A DNA stretch of 44,315 nucleotides. Source: a virus. Below, piece by piece: positions 23,169 to 29,280 of this stretch. A program made the translations under genes and the position numbers. The stretch is from positions 10,688 to 55,002 of the IMG/VR virus record IMGVR_UViG_3300030430_002936; one strand, 5' to 3'. The number at the start of each line of letters is the position of its first letter. Position 1 is the stretch's first letter. The notes beneath the pieces are model-generated. The model made no database searches, was not told where the DNA came from, and saw only the letters and a list, made by a program, of their open reading frames with translations.

Positions 23169-23304
23169 TCAAACGCCTCCTGGCTCTCGCCCTTTTATTT
23201 TTAATGTGGACTTTGGCTTGGCGTAATGAATTAAACTCCAGACCGTCTATAAAAATACGGTAATGACCGTACTTATTTTTTTCATATTTAAGTTTTTCAC
23301 TCAT
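23161..23304 (-). CDS. 47-residue basic early protein
   Basis: ATG at 23304 behind CGGAGAAAAAGAT; stop TGA at 23161 inside the start of the next gene (ATGGCTGA overlap). Product begins MSEKLKYEKNKYGHYRIFID and continues GLEFNSLRQAKVHIKNKRAR, with a strongly basic C-terminus. Length and charge suggest a nucleic-acid or regulatory role. First gene of the unit behind promoter 23335-23363. Confidence 0.6.
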   Translation of the reverse strand: MSEKLKYEKNKYGHYRIFIDGLEFNSLRQAKVHIKNKRARARRRLNG

Positions 23305-23334
23305 ATCTTTTTCTCCGTTTATTAGTGAGCTTTT

Positions 23335-23363
23335 ATAATACCTAATTGGTTACTATTTGTCAA
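23335..23363 (-). promoter_or_regulatory. Early promoter (TTGACA-17-TATTAT)
   Basis: Perfect -35, 17-bp spacer, TATTAT. The -35 side TTGACAAATAGTAACC matches the family; the dyad has one mismatch (TGAC-AAATA-GTAA). It drives 23304-22759. Confidence 0.8.
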
Positions 23364-23464
23364 CATATTACAGAGCAAATGCGTATTGATTCTGGCGGTA
23401 ATGTCAGCCTGGGCAGCTAGAACTGCGTGTGATCCTTATTGTGTACTTTAGATATTTAAAAGAT

Positions 23465-23490
23465 AAAAAAAAGGGGAGCAAAAGCTCCCC
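23465..23490 (-). terminator. Intrinsic terminator
   Basis: Minus strand GGGGAGC-TTTT-GCTCCCC followed by eight T residues, about 20 bp after the stop of the 23507-23692 gene. Confidence 0.9.
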
Positions 23491-23506
23491 CCGACTGCTC
23501 CCGACT

Positions 23507-23692
23507 TTAATCTTGAATTGGCATATCAGCTTTTTCAGTTAAAAAATCTCTGCCTAAAAGTCCTTCTTCTTCTACAAATGTTTCAAATATTTGCAGTTCT
23601 TTTAAAAAGTTTTTAGTCAAACTTTCTTCTAAAACTTTTCGAAAAACTTCGGCAGATAATCTGTCAGGACAATTAATAGTAAATCTAATCAT
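23507..23692 (-). CDS. Small early protein, unknown function
   Basis: A 61-residue protein starting MIRFTINCPDRLSAEVFRKV, then LEESLTKNFLKELQIFETF and an acidic end. AGCGGAGAAAAA precedes the ATG. It is alone between promoter 23719-23747 and a strong terminator. Resembles a small alpha/beta fold; no family recognised. Confidence 0.6.
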   Translation of the reverse strand: MIRFTINCPDRLSAEVFRKVLEESLTKNFLKELQIFETFVEEEGLLGRDFLTEKADMPIQD

Positions 23693-23718
23693 TTTTTCTC
23701 CGCTTAATTTATGAATCC

Positions 23719-23747
23719 ATTATGTCAGCTAGTTTACTATTTGTCAA
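23719..23747 (-). promoter_or_regulatory. Early promoter (TTGACA-17-CATAAT)
   Basis: Perfect -35, 17-bp spacer and CATAAT. TTGACAAATAGTAAAC is nearly identical to the other early promoters over 14 bases. Drives the 23507-23692 gene. Confidence 0.8.
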
Positions 23748-23836
23748 CTATTTTTTTTTGCAACCAAATTGATCCAGAGAAGTTGATCTGGTGGATCAAG
23801 ACCTGGAGATCCAAACTGGTGTGTTATAATTGTGTT

Positions 23837-23936
23837 AATTAACTCCAGAAACCACGCCCGACAAGTCCCAACAGCAGTCCCGACATGTGAGCCGACTTTG
23901 TTGATCCTATTCAGTTGGGAAAAACTGCTTTTTTTT
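23837..23936 (+). ncRNA. Candidate plus-strand small RNA with CCGAC motifs
   Basis: An extended -10 box (TG-T-TATAAT, 23822-23830) without a clear -35, then about 100 bases ending in CAGTT-GGGAAA-AACTG and a run of eight T residues. The RNA would carry three CCGAC copies that are complementary to the GTCGG motifs at the 3' ends of the leftward early mRNAs. The terminator stem is only 5 bp, so the call is tentative. Confidence 0.25.
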
Positions 23937-24025
23937 ATAGTAAGCGACCAAACGAGAGGGGTAATGCGATTTCCTTTTCTGATAGCAACGACTGAATATT
24001 TTTTATTATTTTTTATAGTTACTTA

Positions 24026-24053
24026 TTGTAATCTCATGAATAGTGTCTATAAT
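24026..24053 (+). promoter_or_regulatory. Rightward early promoter with exact TTAC-N5-GTAA operator
   Basis: TTGTAA, 16-bp spacer, TATAAT; the dyad TTAC-TTATT-GTAA (24019-24031) covers the -35. It drives the operon from 24088. The same dyad in the other direction gives a possible minus-strand -35 (ATTACA) with ATAATA 17 bp away. Confidence 0.75.
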
Positions 24054-24087
24054 ATACAGATAGTAATCATTCATTTACGGAGAATAT

Positions 24088-24507
24088 ATGAAAAACTTAA
24101 TACAAGAACTATGTGAGAAGGAAGCAAAACTCACTTTTTATAACGACCATTTGAAATGCTTAGTTGAGTTTCAATGGGACTTTGAAAGGAAGGTTTTAGG
24201 AACAGAACTAAGATTTTCTTTAGCCAACAAACAGAAAGAAATTGATAAAAAACTTGAAGAAGTTAGAACTCAATTAGCTTTTCTGAACTCAAGCTTTGAA
24301 GTTAAATACGGTTACAGCTTTATTAAAGAATTTAACAGACAAGCTTGGATAAACGAACAAGCCAACAAATTAAACCAAATAGATTGGGAAGAATGCGAAG
24401 ATTTTTATTTGGAAAGTTATCAAAAAGATTTACAAAGATATGATGACCAAAGAGATCAAGCCATTAAGTTTTTTGGAGAAAAATTTGTTAATGGAGAATT
24501 AGACTAA
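24088..24507 (+). CDS. Helical early protein, unknown function
   Basis: A 139-residue charged helical protein starting MKNLIQELCEKEAKLTFYND, with coiled-coil-like KQKEIDKKLEEVRTQLAFL. ACGGAGAATAT precedes the ATG. First gene of the rightward operon; stop overlaps the next start (TAATGA). No domain recognised. Confidence 0.65.
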   Translation: MKNLIQELCEKEAKLTFYNDHLKCLVEFQWDFERKVLGTELRFSLANKQKEIDKKLEEVRTQLAFLNSSFEVKYGYSFIKEFNRQAWINEQANKLNQIDWEECEDFYLESYQKDLQRYDDQRDQAIKFFGEKFVNGELD

Positions 24508-24779
24508 TGAGCAGTAATAAAAGTCTATTGAGAAAAGAAATAAGATCAATAATCCAAATTATTGATACTAGAAATTTATCAGACGAACAAAGCGAAAAAC
24601 AATATGACGATTGGTGGTGTGGCGAAAAAGATGAATGCTATCTAACCAACAAAATGTTTGATTGTTGTGAAGATATTATGTCGTCTGACGAATGGGACAA
24701 AGCGAGAATTTTTTGGGATAGAGCAACGCCTAATGAAACTCTTGATTACATTGAAGATTTTATTAACAAACAAGAATAG
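24507..24779 (+). CDS. Small early protein, unknown function
   Basis: A 90-residue protein starting MSSNKSLLRKEIRSIIQIID, rich in Trp and Asp in the middle (YDDWWCGEKDECYLTNKMFD). Translationally coupled to the preceding gene by a one-base overlap. No family recognised. Confidence 0.6.
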   Translation: MSSNKSLLRKEIRSIIQIIDTRNLSDEQSEKQYDDWWCGEKDECYLTNKMFDCCEDIMSSDEWDKARIFWDRATPNETLDYIEDFINKQE

Positions 24780-24787
24780 GAGGAGAT

Positions 24788-24955
24788 ATGTTCAATATAG
24801 TTGAAGTTATAAGAAAAAAGGGAGATGACATCAATAAATCTTATGTGGTAGTTGATGTTGCCACGAGAAAAACCGTAGCTGATTTCAACCACAAGTACCA
24901 AGCAGAAATGTTTATTACAAGAAAGACAGATTACAAAGCAATAGAGGAGAAATAA
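24788..24955 (+). CDS. 55-residue early protein
   Basis: ATG at 24788 behind AGGAGGAGAT, an excellent ribosome site; TAA at 24955. Product begins MFNIVEVIRKKGDDINKSYV and continues VVDVATRKTVADFNHKYQA. A small mixed alpha/beta protein. It fits exactly between neighbours, and the next ATG follows one base after its stop. Function unknown. Confidence 0.65.
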   Translation: MFNIVEVIRKKGDDINKSYVVVDVATRKTVADFNHKYQAEMFITRKTDYKAIEEK

Positions 24956-24956
24956 A

Positions 24957-25148
24957 ATGAATGAACAGAAACTTTATGAGAAGGCAAAGAAAATTGCTTT
25001 TCAAAAGAAGTGTTCTACCAACCAAATCTTAAAACCTTTACTAGTAAAGCATGGGTTTGAAGATGAAAATGGTTATGCTCTCAAGACTATTTGCATACAA
25101 GTAGGTCTTACCGAAAACCTAGATCAAATTCCTACGGAGGAGAAATAA
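24957..25148 (+). CDS. 63-residue early protein
   Basis: Starts MNEQKLYEKAKKIAFQKKCS behind GAGGAGAAATAA; helical with a helix-turn-like second half (STNQILKPLLVKHGFEDENG). Its stop overlaps the next start (TAATG). Function unknown. Confidence 0.6.
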   Translation: MNEQKLYEKAKKIAFQKKCSTNQILKPLLVKHGFEDENGYALKTICIQVGLTENLDQIPTEEK

Positions 25149-25414
25149 TGAAAGCCACAAGAAAATATTACATTAGAGTAAGGGCAGAGTATGTTGGCTA
25201 TTACGAAGTAGAAGCCAAAGATATTTCAGAAGCAGAAGATAAAGCAAGTGATCTATTGCACGAAGATATGAATGATCCGATTTATGGTGATTTTGATTTT
25301 GAGCAATACGATCCTAGAGATTCTTTGCCTTATAACGAAAGTAATAATCCCGATAAGTACCAAAGCATAGGATCAGATAACCAAGATATTTTTATACAAG
25401 AGGAGAAAGCATGA
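25148..25414 (+). CDS. Small acidic early protein
   Basis: ATG at 25148 (GGAGGAGAAATA upstream, TAATG overlap) is chosen over an out-of-context start at 25091. The 88-residue product begins MKATRKYYIRVRAEYVGYYE and contains VEAKDISEAEDKASDLLHED. The first half has the beta-strand then a.s..eA...A form of small phage domains such as DpdA-adjacent or DUF-type proteins; no exact name is offered. Confidence 0.6.
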   Translation: MKATRKYYIRVRAEYVGYYEVEAKDISEAEDKASDLLHEDMNDPIYGDFDFEQYDPRDSLPYNESNNPDKYQSIGSDNQDIFIQEEKA

Positions 25415-25647
25415 AACACAAATACGTAAAAGTACATTGGGAAACCGAAGAACTTGATAGATATTACAGAAAAAATGACTATCCTGAAAAAGTTTGGAAG
25501 GACAACGAAGGTATGCCATTTGGTATTTATCTTCTAGAGATATTTGATGAAGAAGATGATTTTGGGTCTATCGAATATGTAGAATGGTTCCGTACCGAAG
25601 AAGAAAGAGACAAAGAATTTAGCAAATTAATTAAAGAGGTAGCATGA
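25411..25647 (+). CDS. Small acidic early protein
   Basis: A 78-residue protein starting MKHKYVKVHWETEELDRYYR, with FGIYLLEIFDEEDDFGSIEY and a helical C-terminus. It overlaps both neighbours by 4 bp (ATGA). Function unknown. Confidence 0.6.
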   Translation: MKHKYVKVHWETEELDRYYRKNDYPEKVWKDNEGMPFGIYLLEIFDEEDDFGSIEYVEWFRTEEERDKEFSKLIKEVA

Positions 25648-26030
25648 GTACAAAATTAAAAGAACTTAGCCATGATTTATCTTACTTAATAGATTATTTA
25701 GAGAAAAATGATTTGATTGGTTGCACTACGACAGCAGAAACAATGGCAATTGATCTGAAAAATGATTTTTGGAAAGACGAATGGGAAGCTGACTACGAAG
25801 ATGAAGAAGGTCTCACAGAAAAATTTTATGAAGATTTCCACGAGTACTGCCCTGAGTATTTACATTGTGATAGTTGTGATAAATACGGCATGAGCGGTAA
25901 TATGATTTTTGACGGAGATTTTTATTGCGACTTGTGTCATTTAAAGGATCACTTAGAAGATTTAGAAAAATTAGTTAACGATTTAGATAATCAATTTTTA
26001 GATGATCTAAGGAGAATGGTATATCGCTAA
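25644..26030 (+). CDS. Early protein with a treble-clef/zinc-ribbon-like CxxC pair
   Basis: A 128-residue acidic protein. Residues 70-100 read PEYLHCDSCDKYGMSGNMIFDG then FYCDLCHLKDH: Cys75-x2-Cys78 and Cys95-x2-Cys98, likely one zinc site. The N-terminal half (about 1-65) is helical and acidic, and the C-terminus is helical. Such zinc proteins in phage early operons often bind RNA, DNA or host transcription factors; which applies here is unknown. Confidence 0.6.
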   Translation: MSTKLKELSHDLSYLIDYLEKNDLIGCTTTAETMAIDLKNDFWKDEWEADYEDEEGLTEKFYEDFHEYCPEYLHCDSCDKYGMSGNMIFDGDFYCDLCHLKDHLEDLEKLVNDLDNQFLDDLRRMVYR

Positions 26031-26248
26031 TGCAGAACTTAAAACTTAAACAAGTACAAGATGCCATAGAGTATCTGAGAACAATACAAAGCGATCTGAA
26101 TCCAAGAAAAGCTAAGTTAGGCAATAAACCAATAGTTTGGATTTCGGTTAATAATCAAGAAGATTTCAGTTTGCTTTCTCAAGCTATAAAGAGCATGAGG
26201 AATGTAAAGTGGATTGGTATAATATTAGAAACAGAGGAGGTAATATGA
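26030..26248 (+). CDS. Small early protein, unknown function
   Basis: A 72-residue alpha/beta protein starting MQNLKLKQVQDAIEYLRTIQ, with KPIVWISVNNQEDFSLLSQA in the middle. Start and stop overlap both neighbours (TAATG, ATGA). No family recognised. Confidence 0.6.
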   Translation: MQNLKLKQVQDAIEYLRTIQSDLNPRKAKLGNKPIVWISVNNQEDFSLLSQAIKSMRNVKWIGIILETEEVI

Positions 26249-26607
26249 AGCCATATATGTATGTAACACATAACGAGGGAGTCAATCAAAATGCGATTTT
26301 TGGATCAAGTTTAATTGGCTACGTTAAATGTTCTTATCAAGAGTTGATTGATGCTTTTGGAGAACCACAGATAATAGACTTATCATCTTCAGACGGTAAG
26401 ACTGATGTCGAATGGGAGATTGAGTTTCAAGACGGAACTTATCTACACATTTACAATTGGAAAAACGGTAAGAACTATTTAGGTGAAGAAGGTCGTGAAG
26501 TTGAAGATATGACTGAATGGAATGTTGGCGGTCATACAGCAAAAGACTTGGATAAGCTTAAATTAGTTTTCCAAATGAACAAAATCAAAGCCCTAATAAG
26601 CCATTAA
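26245..26607 (+). CDS. Phage protein of the YxELxxxFGEP type
   Basis: The ATG at 26245 follows GAGGAGGTAAT and overlaps the previous stop as ATGA. The 120-residue product contains CSYQELIDAFGEPQIID, DVEWEIEFQDGTYLHIYNWK and NYLGEEGREVEDMTEW. This layout (ty.eL...FGeP....d...eW...F.dG....IY.wk.g..y.G) is widespread in phages, without a function that I can name. It lies at the end of the rightward operon. Confidence 0.6.
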   Translation: MKPYMYVTHNEGVNQNAIFGSSLIGYVKCSYQELIDAFGEPQIIDLSSSDGKTDVEWEIEFQDGTYLHIYNWKNGKNYLGEEGREVEDMTEWNVGGHTAKDLDKLKLVFQMNKIKALISH

Positions 26608-26678
26608 TGGTAGGTTGGGAAATTGTATTGCTTACATTAATCGGAATAGCTTTCTTAATTGACTACTATTTGGGTTAG
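26607..26678 (+). CDS. 23-residue single-TM micropeptide (DYYLG type)
   Basis: ATG at 26607 overlaps the stop of the preceding gene (TAATG); TAG at 26676-26678. The product is MVGWEIV followed by LLTLIGIAFLIDYYLG: one hydrophobic helix with an Asp-Tyr-aromatic-Leu-Gly end. It closely resembles the peptide at 22759-22821 on the other strand. Both are last in their operon and start on a stop-start overlap. Confidence 0.55.
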   Translation: MVGWEIVLLTLIGIAFLIDYYLG

Positions 26679-26712
26679 ACAAGAGGTGTAATTAGCAGTT
26701 AAAATACAAAAC

Positions 26713-26760
26713 GAAGTAGAGCGATACTTGTCTTTTTCTCCCCTTTTATTGCTCTACTTC
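26713..26760. terminator. Inverted repeat between rightward operon and terS; possible terminator
   Basis: GAAGTAGAGC (26713-26722) and GCTCTACTTC (26751-26760) are perfect 10-bp arms around a 28-base loop. The right arm lies inside the last codons of terS. On the minus strand the stem is followed by GTTTTGTATTTT, fitting termination of terS transcripts; on the plus strand no U-tract follows, though the loop is T-rich. Confidence 0.5.
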
Positions 26761-27315
26761 ACTTTCTAAATCACTCACATTATTATTTTCTAAAGCGTTA
26801 TCTTGAATAACTTGTGCTTCTATTGTCTGGCCAAGCAGACTTTCCAGGCGATTTTCGACTTCTTCTCTACTCATCTGATCTATTTTTCCAAACATTACTT
26901 CCTTACGATCTACAATCAGACCCCCGACTCTTAATAAACTATTCTGAGCAGAGATTGCAGCGTTAAATGAACCAGCCTCTAAAGCTTTGTCCCGAATGTC
27001 ATAAAGGTCTTGTACGGCACGATCATAATTTAGTTCATACTTTTTCTTAACTTCATTCATAAGGTAGTTGTATTCGGATCTAATCAGAGGATTGCTCATG
27101 AGTTTGTTTGCAGCTTGTCGTGGATCCTTATAGCCAGCTTTCGCTGCCGACTCAATCAAAGATAGTCTAGGATTATTGACAGCAGTCCAAATGAATATTC
27201 TTTGTCTGCGATTTAATTTCTTATCCAGGTTGCAAGTTTCGATAGGGGGAGTATCTTTTTCAGCAAGTAGATTGCCTTCGTAAGTTGTATCATGTTTCTT
27301 TTGATAATCTGCCAT
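26746..27315 (-). CDS. terS: Terminase small subunit
   Basis: A 189-residue protein. Residues about 31-75 (KLNRRQRIFIWTAVNNPRLS, LIESAAKAGYKDPRQAANKL, then MSNPLIRSEY) form the helix-turn-helix of terminase small subunits (l..kQ..Fi......n...AA..AGY.......a.kLm..p.i). A coiled helical segment (about 80-130) for oligomerisation and an acidic C-terminus follow. It recognises the packaging site and works with TerL, which is encoded over 9 kb away on the same strand. The gene sits alone between early operons. No clear ribosome site precedes the ATG. Confidence 0.8.
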   Translation of the reverse strand: MADYQKKHDTTYEGNLLAEKDTPPIETCNLDKKLNRRQRIFIWTAVNNPRLSLIESAAKAGYKDPRQAANKLMSNPLIRSEYNYLMNEVKKKYELNYDRAVQDLYDIRDKALEAGSFNAAISAQNSLLRVGGLIVDRKEVMFGKIDQMSREEVENRLESLLGQTIEAQVIQDNALENNNVSDLESEVEQ

Positions 27316-27375
27316 GATTTTTTAGCGTATTCTAATACGACCTCCTCCCACCATTCTCCCAATAGTGTGTAGCAA

Positions 27376-27404
27376 GGGTACACTCCCGATTAGTTAGTTG
27401 TCAA
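27376..27404 (-). promoter_or_regulatory. Candidate terS promoter
   Basis: A perfect -35 TTGACA followed at 17 bp by GTACCC (poor -10). A short dyad GTGTA-GCAAGGG-TACAC (27367-27383) overlaps the -10 position, so expression may need an activator or be blocked by a repressor. Weak evidence. Confidence 0.35.
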
Positions 27405-27502
27405 GGATTTTAGAGTATTTAAGGGTATTTTCTTATTATTCCTATGACAAAAATGAAAAAAATAAAATATTAATGAAAGCCTTATAAATAAAGGGTTTGC
27501 GG

Positions 27503-27521
27503 TGTCATAAATACCATGACA
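27503..27521. promoter_or_regulatory. Operator-like inverted repeat TGTCAT-N7-ATGACA
   Basis: Perfect 6-bp arms around AAATACC in the gap between the 27536 gene and terS. A further CTATGACAAAAAT copy lies at 27442-27454, matching CCATGACAAAAAT at 27514-27526. This pair of ATGACAAAAAT direct repeats plus the dyad looks like a protein-binding site. Confidence 0.35.
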
Positions 27522-27535
27522 AAAATCAGACAATA

Positions 27536-27829
27536 TTAATTTTCTGGATCTAAGTCAAAATCAGCAGTAAAAAAGATGCTTTCTTCGCCTAAGTAATCAT
27601 CAGGCAAGTGTGCGTCTAATGTTTCATTAACCAGGCGTACTGTTTCTTGTTCTGATTGTGTGATCTGCATTATCTTTTGCAAAGAGTAAGACAGCATACA
27701 AAGGCTAGTCATTAGTTCCGACTCACCTCTAACACTATGATTATTGAGAATACTATCGCATTTGTTTATCAGTTCTTGTGCCGTAGGTTTTCCCAACTTT
27801 TCTTTCAAATTTATGACCTGATAACTCAT
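27536..27829 (-). CDS. Small protein with possible leaderless mRNA, unknown function
   Basis: A 97-residue protein starting MSYQVINLKEKLGKPTAQEL, with LMTSLCMLSYSLQKIMQITQ and an acidic end (FFTADFDLDPEN). A perfect TATAAT (27835-27840) ends 5 bp before the ATG, so transcription would start at or next to the start codon; no ribosome site is present. Probably a regulator or small early protein. No family recognised. Confidence 0.55.
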   Translation of the reverse strand: MSYQVINLKEKLGKPTAQELINKCDSILNNHSVRGESELMTSLCMLSYSLQKIMQITQSEQETVRLVNETLDAHLPDDYLGEESIFFTADFDLDPEN

Positions 27830-28036
27830 ACTGAATTATATACATACTTCCAGATAAAAGGGCAAGGGCGGAGAGATTTCTAGCTAGGCTCTCTCCGAAG
27901 CCTTAGCCGTTTAATTGGGAGAATGACATGAACGGCACTAGAATTAAGGGAAGTAACTTAAAAAACCTCCCCTTAACTACAATTAGTGGACATATTATAC
28001 TTTTAGTGTGTATAATGCAACAAGAGGTAAGAGTTT
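27830..28036. promoter_or_regulatory. Divergent promoter region with inverted repeats
   Basis: Contains the -10 of the leftward 27829 gene, the perfect inverted repeat CGGAGAGA-N13-TCTCTCCG (27869-27897) whose centre holds CTAGCTAG, a TTAAGGG...CCCTTAA pair (about 27943-27976), and a rightward promoter TGGACA-18-TATAAT (27987-28016). The repeats may be operators or transcript hairpins. No ORF was supported here. Confidence 0.5.
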
Positions 28037-28171
28037 ATGGAAGAAGATAAATATCAACAATTAATACATCAACTTGCTATGGCAGAGTTCGATCTCAAAA
28101 GAGCTAAACAATGGCGAGAAGAAATTATCAGTAAATTAAAAGAGGAGGAACCACATGCAAAGTCTGCCTGA
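28037..28171 (+). CDS. 44-residue helical protein before the exonuclease
   Basis: ATG at 28037 behind AAGAGGTAAGAG, TGA at 28171; it overlaps the exonuclease start by 17 bp. Product begins MEEDKYQQLIHQLAMAEFDL and continues KRAKQWREEIISKLKEEE, a single charged helix. First gene of the rightward recombination operon. Function unknown; its 3' end also carries the exonuclease ribosome site (GAGGAGGAACC). Confidence 0.55.
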   Translation: MEEDKYQQLIHQLAMAEFDLKRAKQWREEIISKLKEEEPHAKSA

Positions 28172-29039
28172 AATATTAGAACCGCATAAGAATTATGTTT
28201 TAAACGAAGCATATTACTTTCCAAAGCTAACCAATAGCTTTTATCACAACAGCCCAGGCGTAAGTTCATCAACCATAAGAAAGTTTATGGATAGTCAAGT
28301 ACACGCCTTATATGAAGAGATTGAGGACACGCCAGCCCTAAGATTTGGTACGGCAGCTCATGCCCTTATTGTCGAAGGTCAAGAAGCTTTTGATAAAGAT
28401 ATTGCAGTTATAGTCGGATCTCCCTATACAAGCGCTAATAAGTCGCTAAAAGCGGACTATGAGCAAAGGGGTTATACCGTTATCAATAATCAACAAAAGG
28501 ATGATATTTTTGCTATGGAAGAAGCACTTATACCAGAAGCGAGTAAGTATCTTAATCCAAATGAGCTAGATTATCCTTCTATATTTGAAAGTCCATACGA
28601 AGCATCATTCTATTGGTATGAAGGAGAAACACTTTGTAAATTAAGATCAGATGTTATTAGACATCCAATAGGCCAACCGTATTCAGAAAAGAACATAATT
28701 ATTGTCGATTACAAAACTACAATGGATTGTTCGCCAAGAGGATTTACTAGCTCGGTTCGTAAGTACGGCTATGATTTACAAGCTTCTTGGTACAAAAGAG
28801 GTTATGAAAAAGCGGGATTTAAGGTAGAAGGTTTTTACTTTGTCGCACAAGAAAAAAAGAAACCTTATGCTAGTAAAATCTTCAAAATGTCTGAAAAAGA
28901 TTTAGTAGCTGGGTGGATAGCTCTAGAAGGCACTTTAGGGCTATATAGAGACGTTATGAAGGGCGAAGAGCCTATGATCCACAATTCTCCTAATCTTGTA
29001 GAAATTAAGCTCAGAGAGGACAGTAATGCAAACATTTGA
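28155..29039 (+). CDS. RecE-like PD-(D/E)XK exonuclease
   Basis: A 294-residue nuclease. SSSTIRKFMDS at about 37-47 is the binding helix before LRFGTAAHALIVEG (His69). The core is CKLRSDVIRH (Asp166) and IIIVDYKTTMD (Asp185-Tyr-Lys187), followed by YDLQASWYKRGYE (Gln209) and FYFVAQEKKKP. These are the motifs of exodeoxyribonuclease VIII/YqaJ-type phage exonucleases, which make 3' single strands for annealing. With the Sak4 and DUF669 proteins downstream it completes a phage recombination set. Confidence 0.8.
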   Translation: MQSLPEILEPHKNYVLNEAYYFPKLTNSFYHNSPGVSSSTIRKFMDSQVHALYEEIEDTPALRFGTAAHALIVEGQEAFDKDIAVIVGSPYTSANKSLKADYEQRGYTVINNQQKDDIFAMEEALIPEASKYLNPNELDYPSIFESPYEASFYWYEGETLCKLRSDVIRHPIGQPYSEKNIIIVDYKTTMDCSPRGFTSSVRKYGYDLQASWYKRGYEKAGFKVEGFYFVAQEKKKPYASKIFKMSEKDLVAGWIALEGTLGLYRDVMKGEEPMIHNSPNLVEIKLREDSNANI

Positions 29040-29280
29040 AGAAGAGTTAAAAGAATTGGTAAGGCAATTAGTTAGATGTGAAAAAATTACCAAATCGGTA
29101 AAAGAAAAAAATCAATATGATCCAAGGGCCATGAAATCAATTTGGGAAATTTGGACTACATGTATGGAACACCACCAAAGAATAACCGATAGGCAACTTA
29201 TGGTGTTTGAAAGACTCAACCATGAACATCAAGTACAGCAAATTGAACAAAAAAACAAATTGAGGTTAGTAAAAAAATGA
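29026..29280 (+). CDS. Small helical protein, unknown function
   Basis: An 84-residue, charged, helical protein (MQTFEEELKELVRQLVRCEK...). It overlaps the exonuclease end by 14 bp and the next gene by 4 bp (ATGA). It may be an accessory of the exonuclease, but no motif shows this. Confidence 0.55.
   Translation: MQTFEEELKELVRQLVRCEKITKSVKEKNQYDPRAMKSIWEIWTTCMEHHQRITDRQLMVFERLNHEHQVQQIEQKNKLRLVKK

Larger units (their letters stand above)
23305..23506. repeat. Early-gene cassette spacer (copy 5)
   Basis: Minus-strand order: GTCGG twice (23491-23505), hairpin terminator with eight T residues, GTACACAATA, AGGATCAC, CCCAGG, then promoter. GTACACAATA and GGATC are shared base for base with the spacer at 21238-21586. 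Confidence 0.7.
23693..24087. other. Divergent early control region
   Basis: The 395-bp gap between leftward and rightward early genes. From left to right: promoter of the leftward gene, a GATC-rich part with the inverted repeat TTGATC-TGGTG-GATCAA, an extended -10 TGTTATAAT (23822-23830), three CCGAC motifs (23858-23896), a weak plus-strand hairpin with eight T residues (23912-23936), an A/T-rich tract and the rightward promoter with the TTAC-N5-GTAA dyad. No good ORF is seen. It could also hold a replication origin, but no iteron series was seen. Confidence 0.6.

Noticed and set aside
23760-23820. GATC-rich stretch as a replication origin
   Set aside because: There is one clear inverted repeat but no series of equally spaced iterons, so an origin call is not supported.
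23832-24116. Plus-strand ORF of 94 residues in the divergent early region
   Set aside because: It starts on a non-ATG codon with no ribosome site, runs through promoter and hairpin elements, and overlaps the true first gene of the rightward operon.
26324-26542. Minus-strand ORF of 72 residues inside the 26245-26607 gene
   Set aside because: Antisense to a well-supported gene, with low-quality composition and no ribosome site.
27333-27350. TAATACGAC resembling the start of a T7 promoter
   Set aside because: Only the first nine bases match; the initiation part does not, and no phage RNA polymerase gene is present.
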